The notes below the pieces were generated by a model. The model had not been told where the DNA came from, did not search any database, and saw nothing but the letters and a program-made list of their open reading frames with translations. Of a stretch of DNA of 64,000 nucleotides, positions 35,057-43,436 are shown piece by piece. This stretch comes from Spirosoma linguale DSM 74 (GTDB taxonomy: Bacteria > Bacteroidota > Bacteroidia > Cytophagales > Spirosomataceae), in contig CP001769.1 in the NCBI GenBank assembly GCA_000024525.1, positions 4,373,001 through 4,437,000 on the forward strand, given 5' to 3'. The translations under genes and the position numbers were made by a program. Each line of letters opens with the position of its first letter. Within the stretch, counting starts at the first letter, position 1.

Positions 35057-36010
35057 TTAGTAAGAAAGATTCCCCAGGTATTCGTTAGCCAGAGCCTGGT
35101 AATCCTGAGCGCCGGGCGAAGCCGGATGGTAACGAAAAATGTCGAGTTGAGCATATTGTGACTCCTTCAAAGCTGCACTTAACCGAATCTCCGTCTGAAA
35201 TACGACAAAGTCAGCCAGATCCTGCCGAACAGCCTGAATGATCTCTTTATGGAGCACGAGCCGTCGGTCAACCCGGGTGAGAAGAACCCCATCAATCGTC
35301 AACCGTTCGTTAAAAAATCGACGGATCTCCTCAATTAACTCAAACAAATTATTCATTCCTTTAACGGCCGAGGTTTCAGGCTCCAGCACGACCAGGGCTG
35401 ATGTTGACGCAATCAGCGCCGAATTGGTAAAGATGTTCAGCGCCGGCGGACAGTCGATGAGAATGAAATCGTATTTATCCAACACCGGAGCCAGGGAAGC
35501 CTTCAATCGCAGTGAGCCGCTGGGCGAATGGGTCAAATCCCGTTCGTACTTCGCCAATTCGAGATTACTCGGCACCAAATCGAAGTTTTCAGTAACCCCC
35601 AAAACAGGTAGTTCTTTTTGATGAACCAGCGCTTCGTAAAGCTGCTCTTCGGGATTGTCGACCCCTACGCTCTGGGAAAGGTTTCCCTGAGAATCCATAT
35701 CCACAATCAGCACCTTGTAGGTCTGGAGAGCCAGTGCCCGGCCAAGGTTTATAGTAGTCGTGGTTTTACCAACACCTCCTTTGTGGTTTACAACGGAAAT
35801 TACCCGGGCCTTCCTGTATCGGAATTCCGTCAGACCGTACTCTAGCAAAACAGGCTCAAGGGCTGTAAGATGTTTTTGATTTAGCGTACGGTGGCCAGCT
35901 AATGCTTTGGGCAGGGTGCTTACCGGCAGTCCAGCTTCTTTTTCAATAGCGGAAACAGAGAGAGCTGGTTTCTTGCTTAAAAATTGGACGGCTTCTTGAT
36001 GAGTAAGCAT
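35057..36010 (-). CDS. parA: ParA/Soj ATPase with N-terminal HTH
   Basis: A 317-residue partition ATPase of the ParA type Ia layout. Residues about 17-50 form a DNA-binding helix-turn-helix (VSAIEKEAGLPVSTLPKALA). The deviant Walker A box is VNHKGGVGKTTTTINLG with Lys77 and Lys82. Walker A' is VDMDSQGNLSQ and Walker B is YDFILIDCPPALN. The fused HTH is characteristic of plasmid ParA proteins that also repress their own operon. It begins the parA-parB operon. No replication initiator gene is visible nearby. Confidence 0.93.
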   Translation of the reverse strand: MLTHQEAVQFLSKKPALSVSAIEKEAGLPVSTLPKALAGHRTLNQKHLTALEPVLLEYGLTEFRYRKARVISVVNHKGGVGKTTTTINLGRALALQTYKVLIVDMDSQGNLSQSVGVDNPEEQLYEALVHQKELPVLGVTENFDLVPSNLELAKYERDLTHSPSGSLRLKASLAPVLDKYDFILIDCPPALNIFTNSALIASTSALVVLEPETSAVKGMNNLFELIEEIRRFFNERLTIDGVLLTRVDRRLVLHKEIIQAVRQDLADFVVFQTEIRLSAALKESQYAQLDIFRYHPASPGAQDYQALANEYLGNLSY

Positions 36011-36179
36011 AAGAGTGGTGTAAAATATGTCTCAATATTAGGGCTTATTTAGATGATAGCAAGATATTTGACTAAAAATAAAGACATTTTGTTAGTGTAT
36101 ATTTCGGTTACCCTTAATTATGTCATCAAAGTAGTTAGGCTATAATTTACAAGTAGACCGTATCCTACGGATGGCGTTT

Positions 36180-36230
36180 GACAGAAATTAGAAATTGAGT
36201 GTATCGCAAAAACACTCATTAATTTGGGCC
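36180..36230 (+). repeat. Dispersed intergenic repeat, left-end copy K
   Basis: GATGGCGTTTGACAGAAATT followed by AGAAATTGAGTGTATCGC. The same GATGGCGTTTGA stretch starts copy D, and the following part matches copy E. GAGTGT pairs with ACACTC around TATCGCAAAA-type loop sequence, a different but still paired version of hairpin 1. Confidence 0.55.
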
Positions 36231-36350
36231 GCTCTAGTTAGTACGTCTTGGGTAGACGTACATTTGTCAAAACATTTGTCTGAGCTTCTGGGGATGGCCC
36301 AACCTAAAAAGCGCCGATCTTTGCAAAACTTTACTTCGGTGTAAAAACGT

Positions 36351-36358
36351 TATATTTG
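36351..36358 (+). promoter_or_regulatory. -7 promoter element of the toxin-antitoxin operon
   Basis: TATATTTG is an exact match to TAnnTTTG, 20 bp before the antitoxin ATG. A TTTG at 36320-36323 is 27 bp upstream, longer than the usual spacing, so the -33 element is uncertain. Confidence 0.5.
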
Positions 36359-36377
36359 TCAAACAACTCTCAATGTG

Positions 36378-36545
36378 ATGGCAACAGAATCAAAAGCCCC
36401 CAAAACCTCGGCCAAGAAGTCGTCGGCCAGTGGCCAGTTGGCTCCCAAGTCAAATATGAAGGCAGGGCTAGGCTTATTTAAGGATAAAATCGTCTGCGAG
36501 TCGTCGGCTTGGGAAGATGACCTGCGAGTGACGATTAAGCAATGA
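36378..36545 (+). CDS. Putative antitoxin partner of PIN toxin
   Basis: A 55-residue open frame from the ATG at 36378 to the TGA at 36543-36545. Its stop overlaps the toxin start in an ATGA arrangement, the classic translational coupling of toxin-antitoxin pairs. The N-terminal half is basic (KAPKTSAKKSSA). The C-terminal half (AGLGLFKDKIVCESSAWEDD) resembles the short toxin-binding tails of Phd/YefM or DUF2281 antitoxins, which carry a G-x-x-K...DD pattern. No DNA-binding fold is obvious in so short a protein. The assignment rests mainly on position and overlap. Confidence 0.72.
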   Translation: MATESKAPKTSAKKSSASGQLAPKSNMKAGLGLFKDKIVCESSAWEDDLRVTIKQ

Positions 36546-36952
36546 AGAAATATTTACTGGATACACATATTATTATCTGGTGGCTAACCGATTCACCAGA
36601 CTTACCAGCCTCCATCCGAACGATTCTTCAAAACCGTACCAATGAATTCTACGTTAGCCATGAAAGCCTACGTGAGATTGTCATCAAGGCTAAGCTAAAG
36701 CGGGCTGATTTCCAATTAAATGGTATTACTATTGCGGAAATTGCCAATGCGTTACGCAAAACGCTGGGTGTGAAACTACTCTCATCGCGGGTCGTCTACC
36801 TAGCGAAATTGGAAGCCCTGATACCGGTACACAACGACCCCTTCGACCATATTCTGATTAGCCAGGCCATTGTTGAGCGTTTGATCCTAATTAGCCACGA
36901 TGGCAATTTTCCCTTCTACGAAGCACAAGGCCTAAAGCTACTAAGAGCTTAA
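36542..36952 (+). CDS. PIN-domain toxin (VapC-like ribonuclease)
   Basis: A 136-residue PIN-domain protein. The acidic metal-binding residues are visible: Asp7 in YLLDTHIIIWWL, Glu in SLREIVIK, Asp in HNDPFDHILISQA, and a fourth in LISHDGNF. The LLDTHxxxWW start identifies the type II toxin PIN subgroup (YgiT/PhdYeFM-partnered). It is expected to cleave RNA and be held inactive by the overlapping antitoxin. All key residues are intact, so it should be active. Confidence 0.92.
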   Translation: MKKYLLDTHIIIWWLTDSPDLPASIRTILQNRTNEFYVSHESLREIVIKAKLKRADFQLNGITIAEIANALRKTLGVKLLSSRVVYLAKLEALIPVHNDPFDHILISQAIVERLILISHDGNFPFYEAQGLKLLRA

Positions 36953-37014
36953 GTTAAATATGCTACTGCCCGCAATTTGTAGGTCACTAGCTGAAGAGGC
37001 ACCTATTCAACATA

Positions 37015-37097
37015 ATCGTCTCACTAAACTGCCTAAATTATTATGAAGGATATATGATGTATCTGCTTCAAGAAATGGACTTCTCCTTAAACGATGT
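37015..37097 (+). repeat. Dispersed intergenic repeat, copy H
   Basis: Starts ATCGTCTCACTAAACTGCCT and continues to GTATCTGCTTCAAGAAATGG. GAAG (37044-37047) pairs with CTTC (37066-37069). This equals hairpin 2 of copies A and D. Hairpin 1 has lost its right arm. Confidence 0.5.
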
Positions 37098-37186
37098 ATC
37101 TTTTGAAGAACTAGTTATTACTATTTCTTCTCTCTATTACGTTATATATGGATGCAACCAACTGACTATTAGGTGCATCTTCTCGA

Positions 37187-37231
37187 AAACGCTCTTTATC
37201 AGTACGCATTTTTGAGACCGTTTCGCCTATT
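37187..37231 (+). repeat. Dispersed intergenic repeat, degenerate copy I
   Basis: ATCTTCTCGAAAACGCTCTT, then a spacer and TTTTTGAGACCGTTTCGCC. It keeps the CTC...GAG pair and AAAACGCTC core of the family and abuts the start of the recombinase gene at 37235. Confidence 0.4.
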
Positions 37232-37234
37232 TTT

Positions 37235-37807
37235 ATGTTATTTGGCTACGCACGCGTATCAACGCAAGATCAGAATTTAGCTCTACAATTGGATGACCTG
37301 AAAAAAGCAGGCTGTCAAAAAATCTTTCAAGAAAAAGTGTCTTCGGCAAAAGTACGGCCACAGCTTCAAAAAATGCTGGAGGTTTTGCGACAAGGCGACA
37401 CCCTCATCGTTTGGAAGCTGGATCGACTAGGCAGATCACTAAAAGAGCTTTTTACATTGATCAATGACTTTCAAGCTAAAGAAATTGGCTTCCGAAGTTT
37501 GAATGATGCCATTGATACCACTACGGCTCAAGGACGTTTAGTGTTTAATTTATTTGCCTCGCTGGCCGAGTTCGAACGGGATATGATCCGGGAACGTACC
37601 AAGGCGGGTCTAGCGGCAGCTCGTGCCAGGGGACGAGTGGGCGGCCGTCCGAAAGGACTCTCTGCTGAAGCTCAAGCGAAAGCACGGGCCGTGAAGTCTA
37701 TATATGCCCTCAAGACGCATACTATTTTAGAGATTGGTCAGTTGTTTCACCTAAGCCGAGCAACGGTGTATCGATATCTAGCTTGGAAGGAAGCACACAA
37801 AGATTGA
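37235..37807 (+). CDS. Serine recombinase (resolvase/invertase family), copy 1
   Basis: A 190-residue small serine recombinase. The catalytic serine is Ser9 in GYARVSTQDQN. Arginine-containing helices include WKLDRLGRSLKELF and LAEFERDMIRERTKAGLAAA. The C-terminal DNA-binding domain is a helix-turn-helix (TILEIGQLFHLSRATVYRYL). The length suits Hin/Gin invertases and Tn3-type resolvases. It could invert or resolve a nearby segment. No transposase accompanies it. Confidence 0.94.
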   Translation: MLFGYARVSTQDQNLALQLDDLKKAGCQKIFQEKVSSAKVRPQLQKMLEVLRQGDTLIVWKLDRLGRSLKELFTLINDFQAKEIGFRSLNDAIDTTTAQGRLVFNLFASLAEFERDMIRERTKAGLAAARARGRVGGRPKGLSAEAQAKARAVKSIYALKTHTILEIGQLFHLSRATVYRYLAWKEAHKD

Positions 37808-37820
37808 GTAGTGAAGGACA

Positions 37821-37875
37821 TTGCTTCATAAAACGGGCCTTTAATGGAACGACTTGTTTTAATAACTGTCAACTT
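37821..37875 (-). repeat. Dispersed intergenic repeat, minus-strand copy L
   Basis: Read on the minus strand it begins GTTGACAGTTATTAAAAC and continues CATTAAAGGCCCGTTTTATG and AAGC, which follows copy C from its left end. This shows that the family inserts in both orientations. Confidence 0.55.
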
Positions 37876-37942
37876 CTATGCGTCGCATACAATGATATGG
37901 TATCCGTCTTAATTGCCCTTAAATCGGACTACCTCACGTAAA

Positions 37943-40375
37943 CTAATTATCGGTTTGTACATCGTCATTCCGGATGCCTCGTTTATTTTTCTTGATCGCT
38001 TCTTTTAGCTTGCCGAATTTATAGTTCAGGCTAACAGTAAAGGACCGAAAATAATCGCGTCGAAGATCTACTTGGTTGAAGTTCGGCCCGAACGTTTCAC
38101 GATATGCATTCCGGAACTGGGTAAACGGATTATTGACGGCTGCTGAGAGGGCTAATTTGTAGTTAAACATATCTTTACTCACGCTCAACGAGGAACTCAC
38201 TATTGAATTAGTAGTACCCTGAATGTTGATATTGGGGCCAACTACGTTCAGGTTGCCGTTCACCCGCCAGCCTTTGGCCAGTTTGTAGCCCGTTGACAAG
38301 TTCGCTTGGTACATAAAGCCCTGATTAGAAACCGCCTGACCATCGACCACGCCAAAGACCCTACCATGGGCAACCCGAGAGTTCAGGCTTAAATTCCAGT
38401 TCTTATTAATCGAATAATTGCTATTCAGCATCAGCATAAATAACCGCGCTCGTCCTGTATTACCAAACGTTAAGCGGGTAATATTGGTCTGGGGATTGAA
38501 AACGGCCACCGCCATGATCATGTCCCGTAAGTGAGTATAGCCTAAACCGATGTTTAGGGAGACTTTTTTTGACGTACTGAAGCCGAGCTGAAAATCATTT
38601 ACAAAAGCGGGCCGTAAGACCGGATTGCCGCTACGCTCAAAACTGGGGTTTGAGCGATCCACAAACGGATTGAGTTGGTAGATACCAGGACGTTGAATGC
38701 GCTGGGTGTAGCCAAAATTGAAACCGGCGTTGTTTTTCAACTTTCGATTGATGCTCAGCGACGGAATGACATTGACGTAATTCTGATTTACTCTTGAACC
38801 CGTGGATACAAAATCCGCTTTTACAAAGGTTTGTTCAATCCTTGCCCCCGCTTTTAGCCCCCATTTTTTGAATGTATATTGATACGTGTTATAAGCACCG
38901 AAAACGTTCTGCGTATTGGTAAACCGATTGCTTCGGAATGGGTCCGGATCAAAAGCATTCGCTGCCGTGACAAATGATTCAAACTGAAAATCGCTTCGGT
39001 TATCACGCATGATGGCTTTCAATCCCGCTTCGACGTTGAGTTTTTTTATCGGATACACATAATCCACCTGGAGGGTTTGCTCCGAGAATTGCTGATTGTT
39101 GACCTGGCGGTAATCGGGTAGGTTAACGTTGATCCGTTCGGTGATGTCTATCTGGCCCTTTTGGTTATTGCTGTAACCAAAATACCGGTAGGAAAATGTA
39201 AGCAGCTGGTTTTTGTTCACTTTAGCACTTCGTTGATAGTTAAAGGCAGCATCCATCCCGCGACCAAGATCACGACTGGTGTTGGCCAGCCCATATTGCT
39301 CAAGAAGCCCGGAGTCGGCCATCAGGAGGGAGTTTTGGGAGACAAACCCTCTAGCCTGACTGCCATTAATGTTGAACTGCGCACTAATCAGGTTAAGCGT
39401 GTCAAATTCGTAACTAATTTCGTAGCCCAGGTAACCGCTATAATTAGTTGATCGGTTAGTGCCGTTTTGGGTAAGATAGGTCGGGTCCTGGCCTCGGGTA
39501 GCGCGTTCGGACATCGTTCGGATACTTGGTATTCGATACTGGTTGCCCCCCGTCATCAAGGTCATCCCTAGCTTATTGAATTTGGCGGATACTGTGCCAC
39601 CTACACCAGGCCCGCCCACCGGAAAACGCTCGCTAACGTTGACGGTGCCACTATAGCCATTGTCGACAGGTTTACGGGTAATGATGTTGATGATGCCCGC
39701 CAGACCTTCCGCGTCATATTTTGCCGGGGGGGTAGTGATCACTTCAATCCGTTCAATCGAGGAGGCAGGCATGCTCCGCAGGATGTCGCGGTAATTTCGT
39801 TCCATCATGCTTGACGGTTTGCCGTTAATCAGAATTCTGAAATCAGCATTTCCTTTTAGATAAACGTTATTGTCCGCGTCCACCGACAGCAGGGGCACTT
39901 TCCGCATCATTTCCAAGGCATTAAAGACCTTGTTTTCAGGATCGGCCTGCATATCGTACGTGATACGGTCAATTTCCTGCTTTACAATCTGTTTTGACGC
40001 TTTTACAACCACTTCCTTCAGGCCCACCAAGTCAGGCATCAGCGGTATGTTGCCTAAATCCCCTGCTTTTTGACTGGAATCCGGCAACTCCACCGTGATT
40101 CTGGTCGTCTTGTAGCCTACACCGACAACAGCCAGCGTATAACTTCCCGATTCCAACCCCGCAAACGAAAATGAGCCATCCGCTTTGGAATAATCGACTT
40201 TCAGAACGGTAGCTGGGCTCTTTATCAGATTTACCGTTATGAAAGTCAATGCGTTATGGCTTGCCGAATCGGAAATGATTCCGCGAATCGAATAGCCTGC
40301 TGCTTGATTTTGGGCGATACCCGTGTGTACACACAACTGGAGCATCAAAACCAAAAGTATGTTTATAATTTTCAT
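37943..40375 (-). CDS. TonB-receptor-like outer-membrane beta-barrel protein
   Basis: Start at the ATG at 40375 gives a signal peptide (KIINILLVLMLQLCVHTGIAQ). About 810 residues follow. A carboxypeptidase-regulatory-like domain comes first (YSIRGIISDSASHNALTFIT ... DGSFSFAGLESGSYTLAVVG). A plug-like domain with RILINGKPSSMM and DAEGLAGIINIITRKP is next. Then comes a long barrel related to the outer_membrane beta-barrel family 3, ending before a charged tail KKNKRGIRND. Such proteins lack a strict TonB box; whether it transports or acts as a surface barrel is unknown. It lies downstream of the DUF6249 and ECF sigma genes and may belong to that regulon, though no ECF-type promoter was seen directly upstream. 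Confidence 0.9.
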   Translation of the reverse strand: MKIINILLVLMLQLCVHTGIAQNQAAGYSIRGIISDSASHNALTFITVNLIKSPATVLKVDYSKADGSFSFAGLESGSYTLAVVGVGYKTTRITVELPDSSQKAGDLGNIPLMPDLVGLKEVVVKASKQIVKQEIDRITYDMQADPENKVFNALEMMRKVPLLSVDADNNVYLKGNADFRILINGKPSSMMERNYRDILRSMPASSIERIEVITTPPAKYDAEGLAGIINIITRKPVDNGYSGTVNVSERFPVGGPGVGGTVSAKFNKLGMTLMTGGNQYRIPSIRTMSERATRGQDPTYLTQNGTNRSTNYSGYLGYEISYEFDTLNLISAQFNINGSQARGFVSQNSLLMADSGLLEQYGLANTSRDLGRGMDAAFNYQRSAKVNKNQLLTFSYRYFGYSNNQKGQIDITERINVNLPDYRQVNNQQFSEQTLQVDYVYPIKKLNVEAGLKAIMRDNRSDFQFESFVTAANAFDPDPFRSNRFTNTQNVFGAYNTYQYTFKKWGLKAGARIEQTFVKADFVSTGSRVNQNYVNVIPSLSINRKLKNNAGFNFGYTQRIQRPGIYQLNPFVDRSNPSFERSGNPVLRPAFVNDFQLGFSTSKKVSLNIGLGYTHLRDMIMAVAVFNPQTNITRLTFGNTGRARLFMLMLNSNYSINKNWNLSLNSRVAHGRVFGVVDGQAVSNQGFMYQANLSTGYKLAKGWRVNGNLNVVGPNINIQGTTNSIVSSSLSVSKDMFNYKLALSAAVNNPFTQFRNAYRETFGPNFNQVDLRRDYFRSFTVSLNYKFGKLKEAIKKNKRGIRNDDVQTDN

Positions 40376-40558
40376 ACGTTTAATAATCAATCGATTGAAA
40401 AAGGCATGGCGATCCCAGTAAGAGATTCAGGCTCTTTTAGAGAAAAGCATAGGAACAGAAATGGAACAGTTATCGGTAGTAGCCAACCAGAATCAGGAAA
40501 GAAGCAGATTGTCTGGCTTTATGCGCTGTTAAAAAGCAGGAGAGAGGTTAAGGCAGGT

Positions 40559-40903
40559 TCACTTTTTCCTGGCCCAACGCTGCTCAATAACGAAGTTGAG
40601 GATTAAGCTAAGCCCCCCGAATAAAAATATCATGGCCAAGAAAGAGGTGCCTTTAAAGAATCCATAATAATCGTGCAGCACATGCCCACCAATAATGCCG
40701 ATGGCAATTCCAACGAACAGCATCCCGAATTTGAGGGTAGACGAACCAGCGTTATTGCCCGAAAATATGGACGCGTCGACTCCTCTCTCGATCATAGCCA
40801 TCCTTTCCCGGGAACGGGTCATCAGGAATACATACACGATTCCGAAAATGCCGGCAAATGCACCCAGGGCTATAAGTATATGTTTTATGTCATCACCACT
40901 CAT
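40559..40903 (-). CDS. DUF6249 membrane protein
   Basis: A 114-residue protein with three membrane helices. A cytoplasmic loop between helix 1 and 2 has TRSRERMAMIERGVDASIF, the hallmark of the DUF6249 family found beside ECF sigma genes in Bacteroidota. The second half (LKFGMLFVGIAIGIIGGHVL, then FLAMIFLFGGLSLILNFVIE) supplies the other helices. Function unknown. It diverges from the sigma-factor gene and has an ECF-type promoter that is a near copy of the sigma gene's own. Confidence 0.88.
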   Translation of the reverse strand: MSGDDIKHILIALGAFAGIFGIVYVFLMTRSRERMAMIERGVDASIFSGNNAGSSTLKFGMLFVGIAIGIIGGHVLHDYYGFFKGTSFLAMIFLFGGLSLILNFVIEQRWARKK

Positions 40904-40946
40904 ACAGCTGTTCGTTTAATAGTTTTTATTGACTGATTTTGCCCCA

Positions 40947-40976
40947 TATGACAGATGAAACAAAAATCGGGTTACA
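40947..40976 (-). promoter_or_regulatory. ECF-type promoter for the DUF6249 gene
   Basis: On the minus strand: TGTAACC (40976-40970), 16 bp spacer, TGTCATA (40953-40947). The hexamer pattern with AAC at -35 and GTC at -10 is typical of ECF sigma factors. The site lies 44 bp before the gene start and mirrors the site at 41019-41048. Confidence 0.72.
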
Positions 40977-41018
40977 GTTTTCGATAAAAATTTATGGGTA
41001 AAAAAAATTGAGTCAAGC

Positions 41019-41048
41019 TGTAACCTCCTTTTGAAAACGAATGTCTAA
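41019..41048 (+). promoter_or_regulatory. ECF-type autoregulatory promoter of the sigma gene
   Basis: TGTAACC (41019-41025), exactly 16 bp, then TGTCTAA (41042-41048), 46 bp before the GTG start. It shares the -35 heptamer, the spacer length and the TGTC of the -10 with the divergent promoter. Confidence 0.75.
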
Positions 41049-41093
41049 CTGGGCAAGGCGCGTAAATGGACTGCCAAATTAACGAATCGGCTC

Positions 41094-41645
41094 GTGAAGC
41101 AACCGGAAGATCAGGTCTATATCGATAAAGTCAGAAATGGAGACTCGGCTTCCTATGCATTTCTTGTTGATCGGTATAAGCATATGGCCTATACGATTGC
41201 GCTGCGCGTAATGGGGAATGCTGAAGATGCTGAAGACGCTGCACAGGATGGATTTGTCAAAGCCTATCAGCAAATCCACCAGTTCGAAGGGAAATCGAAG
41301 TTTTCTACCTGGCTCTACACCATTGTTTATCGGGTAGCCATTACGCGATTAGAGCAGCAACGGGTAACCACGGTTCCTATCCATGAGGAAATGACGGATG
41401 CATATACGTTACAGGATTATACTTCTCAACTGGAGCATCTACAGGTGTCCCAACAGCAGAACTATATCAAAGAAGCCATCGGCCGATTACCGACAACAGA
41501 AGGATTATTGATTACGTTGTATTACCTTGATGAAAAGTCAATCCGAGAAATTGAAGTGATTACCGGCTTATCGGCATCCAACATCAAGGTAAAATTATTT
41601 CGGGCCAGAAAAGTATTGGAAGACCAGTTACGTTTTTTATTGTAA
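41094..41645 (+). CDS. ECF RNA polymerase sigma factor
   Basis: A 183-residue extracytoplasmic-function sigma factor with a GTG start at 41094. Region 2 shows AFLVDRYKHMAYTIALRVMG, then EDAEDAAQDGFVKAYQQIHQ (region 2.2) and SKFSTWLYTIVYRVAI (2.3-2.4). Region 4 has LLITLYYLDEKSIREIEVIT, then SASNIKVKLFRARKVLEDQL for -35 recognition. The following gene encodes a probable membrane anti-sigma partner. The promoter pair upstream suggests that it activates itself and the DUF6249 gene. Confidence 0.95.
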   Translation: MKQPEDQVYIDKVRNGDSASYAFLVDRYKHMAYTIALRVMGNAEDAEDAAQDGFVKAYQQIHQFEGKSKFSTWLYTIVYRVAITRLEQQRVTTVPIHEEMTDAYTLQDYTSQLEHLQVSQQQNYIKEAIGRLPTTEGLLITLYYLDEKSIREIEVITGLSASNIKVKLFRARKVLEDQLRFLL

Positions 41646-41679
41646 ATGAACCGATTGTCGATTTGAACTGCCTTTATTT

Positions 41680-42168
41680 ATGGAGGACGAAAAAGAAGAT
41701 CGTTTCAGAAGGCTGATCCAGAAAGTGGGACCCGACAACCCGGGTGCTGACTTTACCAGTGCCATCATGAAACAGGTACAGGCCGAATCGGAACTGGACT
41801 TGGCAAACGAAGCCGCCCTGATTCAGCTTCTACAAGCGCATCCCCTGGTCGAGAAACCATCGGCGGCTTTCAGTCGTCGGGTTATGAATCAGATCAGGGT
41901 TTCGCAGCCAAAGCTGGTGGAGCCCATCATTCGCCCCTGGGTATGGTACATGATAGCCGCATCACTGATAATGATCATTTTTTTCTGTATACTTTTCCTT
42001 CCTTCCGGTCCCGGTCAATCTGCATCGTCGGACCTGAATCGGTTTCTTTCCGGCATAGAGGGAACCCTGGACACCCTTCCGATTAGTTACCCACTGACCA
42101 TTTTTGCCGTTAGTATTCTGATGGTATCAGATTATTTTCTAAGGCGGAATTTAACTGTAAATGTCTAA
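41680..42168 (+). CDS. Probable membrane-bound anti-sigma factor
   Basis: A 162-residue protein with a cytoplasmic N-terminus of ~85 residues and two membrane segments (WVWYMIAASLIMIIFFCILF and YPLTIFAVSILMVSDYFL). It starts 34 bp after the sigma gene. No canonical zinc-binding anti-sigma motif (HxxxCxxC) is present, so recognition rests on position and topology. In this family layout the cytoplasmic part would bind the sigma factor until an envelope signal releases it. Confidence 0.7.
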   Translation: MEDEKEDRFRRLIQKVGPDNPGADFTSAIMKQVQAESELDLANEAALIQLLQAHPLVEKPSAAFSRRVMNQIRVSQPKLVEPIIRPWVWYMIAASLIMIIFFCILFLPSGPGQSASSDLNRFLSGIEGTLDTLPISYPLTIFAVSILMVSDYFLRRNLTVNV

Positions 42169-42265
42169 CTGCTAACGTTTACGTCTGGCGTCTATTCCCG
42201 TTTAGCTAACCAGTGTACAGGCAGCGGCAACTAGAATAAGTCAAGCGCATGCGACCGATGGCGTT

Positions 42266-42373
42266 TGAGCGATAGTAAAAATCAGTGTCTCTCAAAAGGC
42301 TCCCATCTGAGACGCAGAAGCAGTTGTGTATCCGCTTCAAGAACTGGGTGTTTAAAGAAACTGTACAGTAAGA
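42266..42373 (+). repeat. Dispersed intergenic repeat, full copy D
   Basis: Left end GATAGTAAAAATCAGTGTCT, preceded by GATGGCGTTTGA as in copy K. Hairpin 1 has GTCTC (42287-42291) pairing with GAGAC (42308-42312) around AAAAGGCTCCC. Hairpin 2 is GAAGC with GCTTC. The right end is GTTTAAAGAAACTGTACAG. Confidence 0.7.
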
Positions 42374-42514
42374 GCATATAGCCGGGAATGTGGGCAAACT
42401 TGAAAGGGTGATGATGACGGACGGCCGTCAAATTTCCAGTCAGTCTTGGCCAACACCTGGCCCAAGACTCTTCTTCTATTAACGATCAATTCAATAAAAA
42501 GCACTTATATTATC

Positions 42515-42549
42515 TGTATAACAGTGTATAACAAAACGTCAGTTTTGTT
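42515..42549. promoter_or_regulatory. Tandem TGTATAAC repeats and inverted repeat upstream of 42599
   Basis: TGTATAACAG and TGTATAACAA are direct repeats (from 42515). AACAAAAC-GTCA-GTTTTGTT (42530-42549) is a perfect 8-bp-arm inverted repeat. They could be an operator for the gene starting 50 bp later. Confidence 0.35.
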
Positions 42550-42598
42550 TAACTTTTCGTCCAGGTAAACATAACGTGGATTATACAACAGAGACTAC

Positions 42599-43021
42599 AT
42601 GAGCGAAGGGGAGAAAAAACTACTAGCTAGTCGAGAAGAGCAAAGAATAGGTGAAACGGAATTTTATAAATCGTTTCCCTTGAAGCGATATTCAGAGATC
42701 ACTCATATAACCAGTGAAATAGATAAAGCCATTGCTGAAAAAGACTCGGTAGCACTTGATCTGTTAACCTACTTGGTACTACACTACTTACCTTCTGATA
42801 GTAGGTATGTCGAACTCCTAAATGAACTCTTATTAGCTAGCTATCACCATAAGCACCAAGAAGTGGCTAAAAGATTACAGAAGCTAAAAAGCCCATGTAG
42901 GGTAGTTTTGCCGTTTCGTACAAAAACCGTCACTTGGGGTTACTCAACATTAGTACGATCGGATGTCAACCGGTCCGCCGATGCGGGCCAACCGTCGCCG
43001 AAGCGAATATTCCATGAATAA
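42599..43021 (+). CDS. Hypothetical protein
   Basis: A 140-residue protein, ATG start at 42599. The middle is helical, with SEIDKAIAEKDSVALDLLTY, then YLPSDSRYVELLNELLLASY and KHQEVAKRLQKLKSP, and might be a HEAT-like or helical-hairpin domain. The last ~40 residues are hydrophilic and atypical (RTKTVTWGYSTLVRSDVNRS) and may be a read-on past a lost natural end. I recognise no family. It lies between a repeat copy and a block of minus-strand unknown genes in the accessory region. Confidence 0.5.
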   Translation: MSEGEKKLLASREEQRIGETEFYKSFPLKRYSEITHITSEIDKAIAEKDSVALDLLTYLVLHYLPSDSRYVELLNELLLASYHHKHQEVAKRLQKLKSPCRVVLPFRTKTVTWGYSTLVRSDVNRSADAGQPSPKRIFHE

Positions 43022-43049
43022 CTTATCAGATTGACTCCGTCAAGATAAG

Positions 43050-43397
43050 TTAGGAATTTGATGGGTTAATCCGACCAGGCATCGATTTAGCAGCCGATAG
43101 GGATTGCTCAAACTCTTTACCCGACAACTCATCGAACCCATGAATAAAGAGAACAGGGCCTACTTCATCTTCATGATATTCCGTTTCTAAGCGTAACCAC
43201 ATACTCCAGCCTGGAACTTGCATATGGGACGTCGTACCGACACAGACACTTTCGGCAGGTCTTCGCCGATACAAATCAGCATAGTTTTTAACCAGCTCAG
43301 GTAACTGCTTGATCAGCCCCGCCTGTACGTCAACTGGCAAGCGATCAAAGGTCAGTCGGGCTTCGTCAGACCATTCTGTATCGAAAGGGATGTCCAT
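43050..43397 (-). CDS. Hypothetical protein, weakly RelE/ParE-like
   Basis: A 115-residue protein. The start EWSDEARLTFDRLPVDVQAG resembles the first strand and helices of RelE/ParE toxins, and GPVLFIHGFDEL could be a later strand. However, the typical catalytic arginines and the small antitoxin partner are not evident. It lies with two other unknown minus-strand genes and a recombinase. Treat the toxin idea as tentative. Confidence 0.55.
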   Translation of the reverse strand: MDIPFDTEWSDEARLTFDRLPVDVQAGLIKQLPELVKNYADLYRRRPAESVCVGTTSHMQVPGWSMWLRLETEYHEDEVGPVLFIHGFDELSGKEFEQSLSAAKSMPGRINPSNS

Positions 43398-43436
43398 TGT
43401 TTAATGAGAGGCTAGTAAATCAAATCTCCAGCTCAA

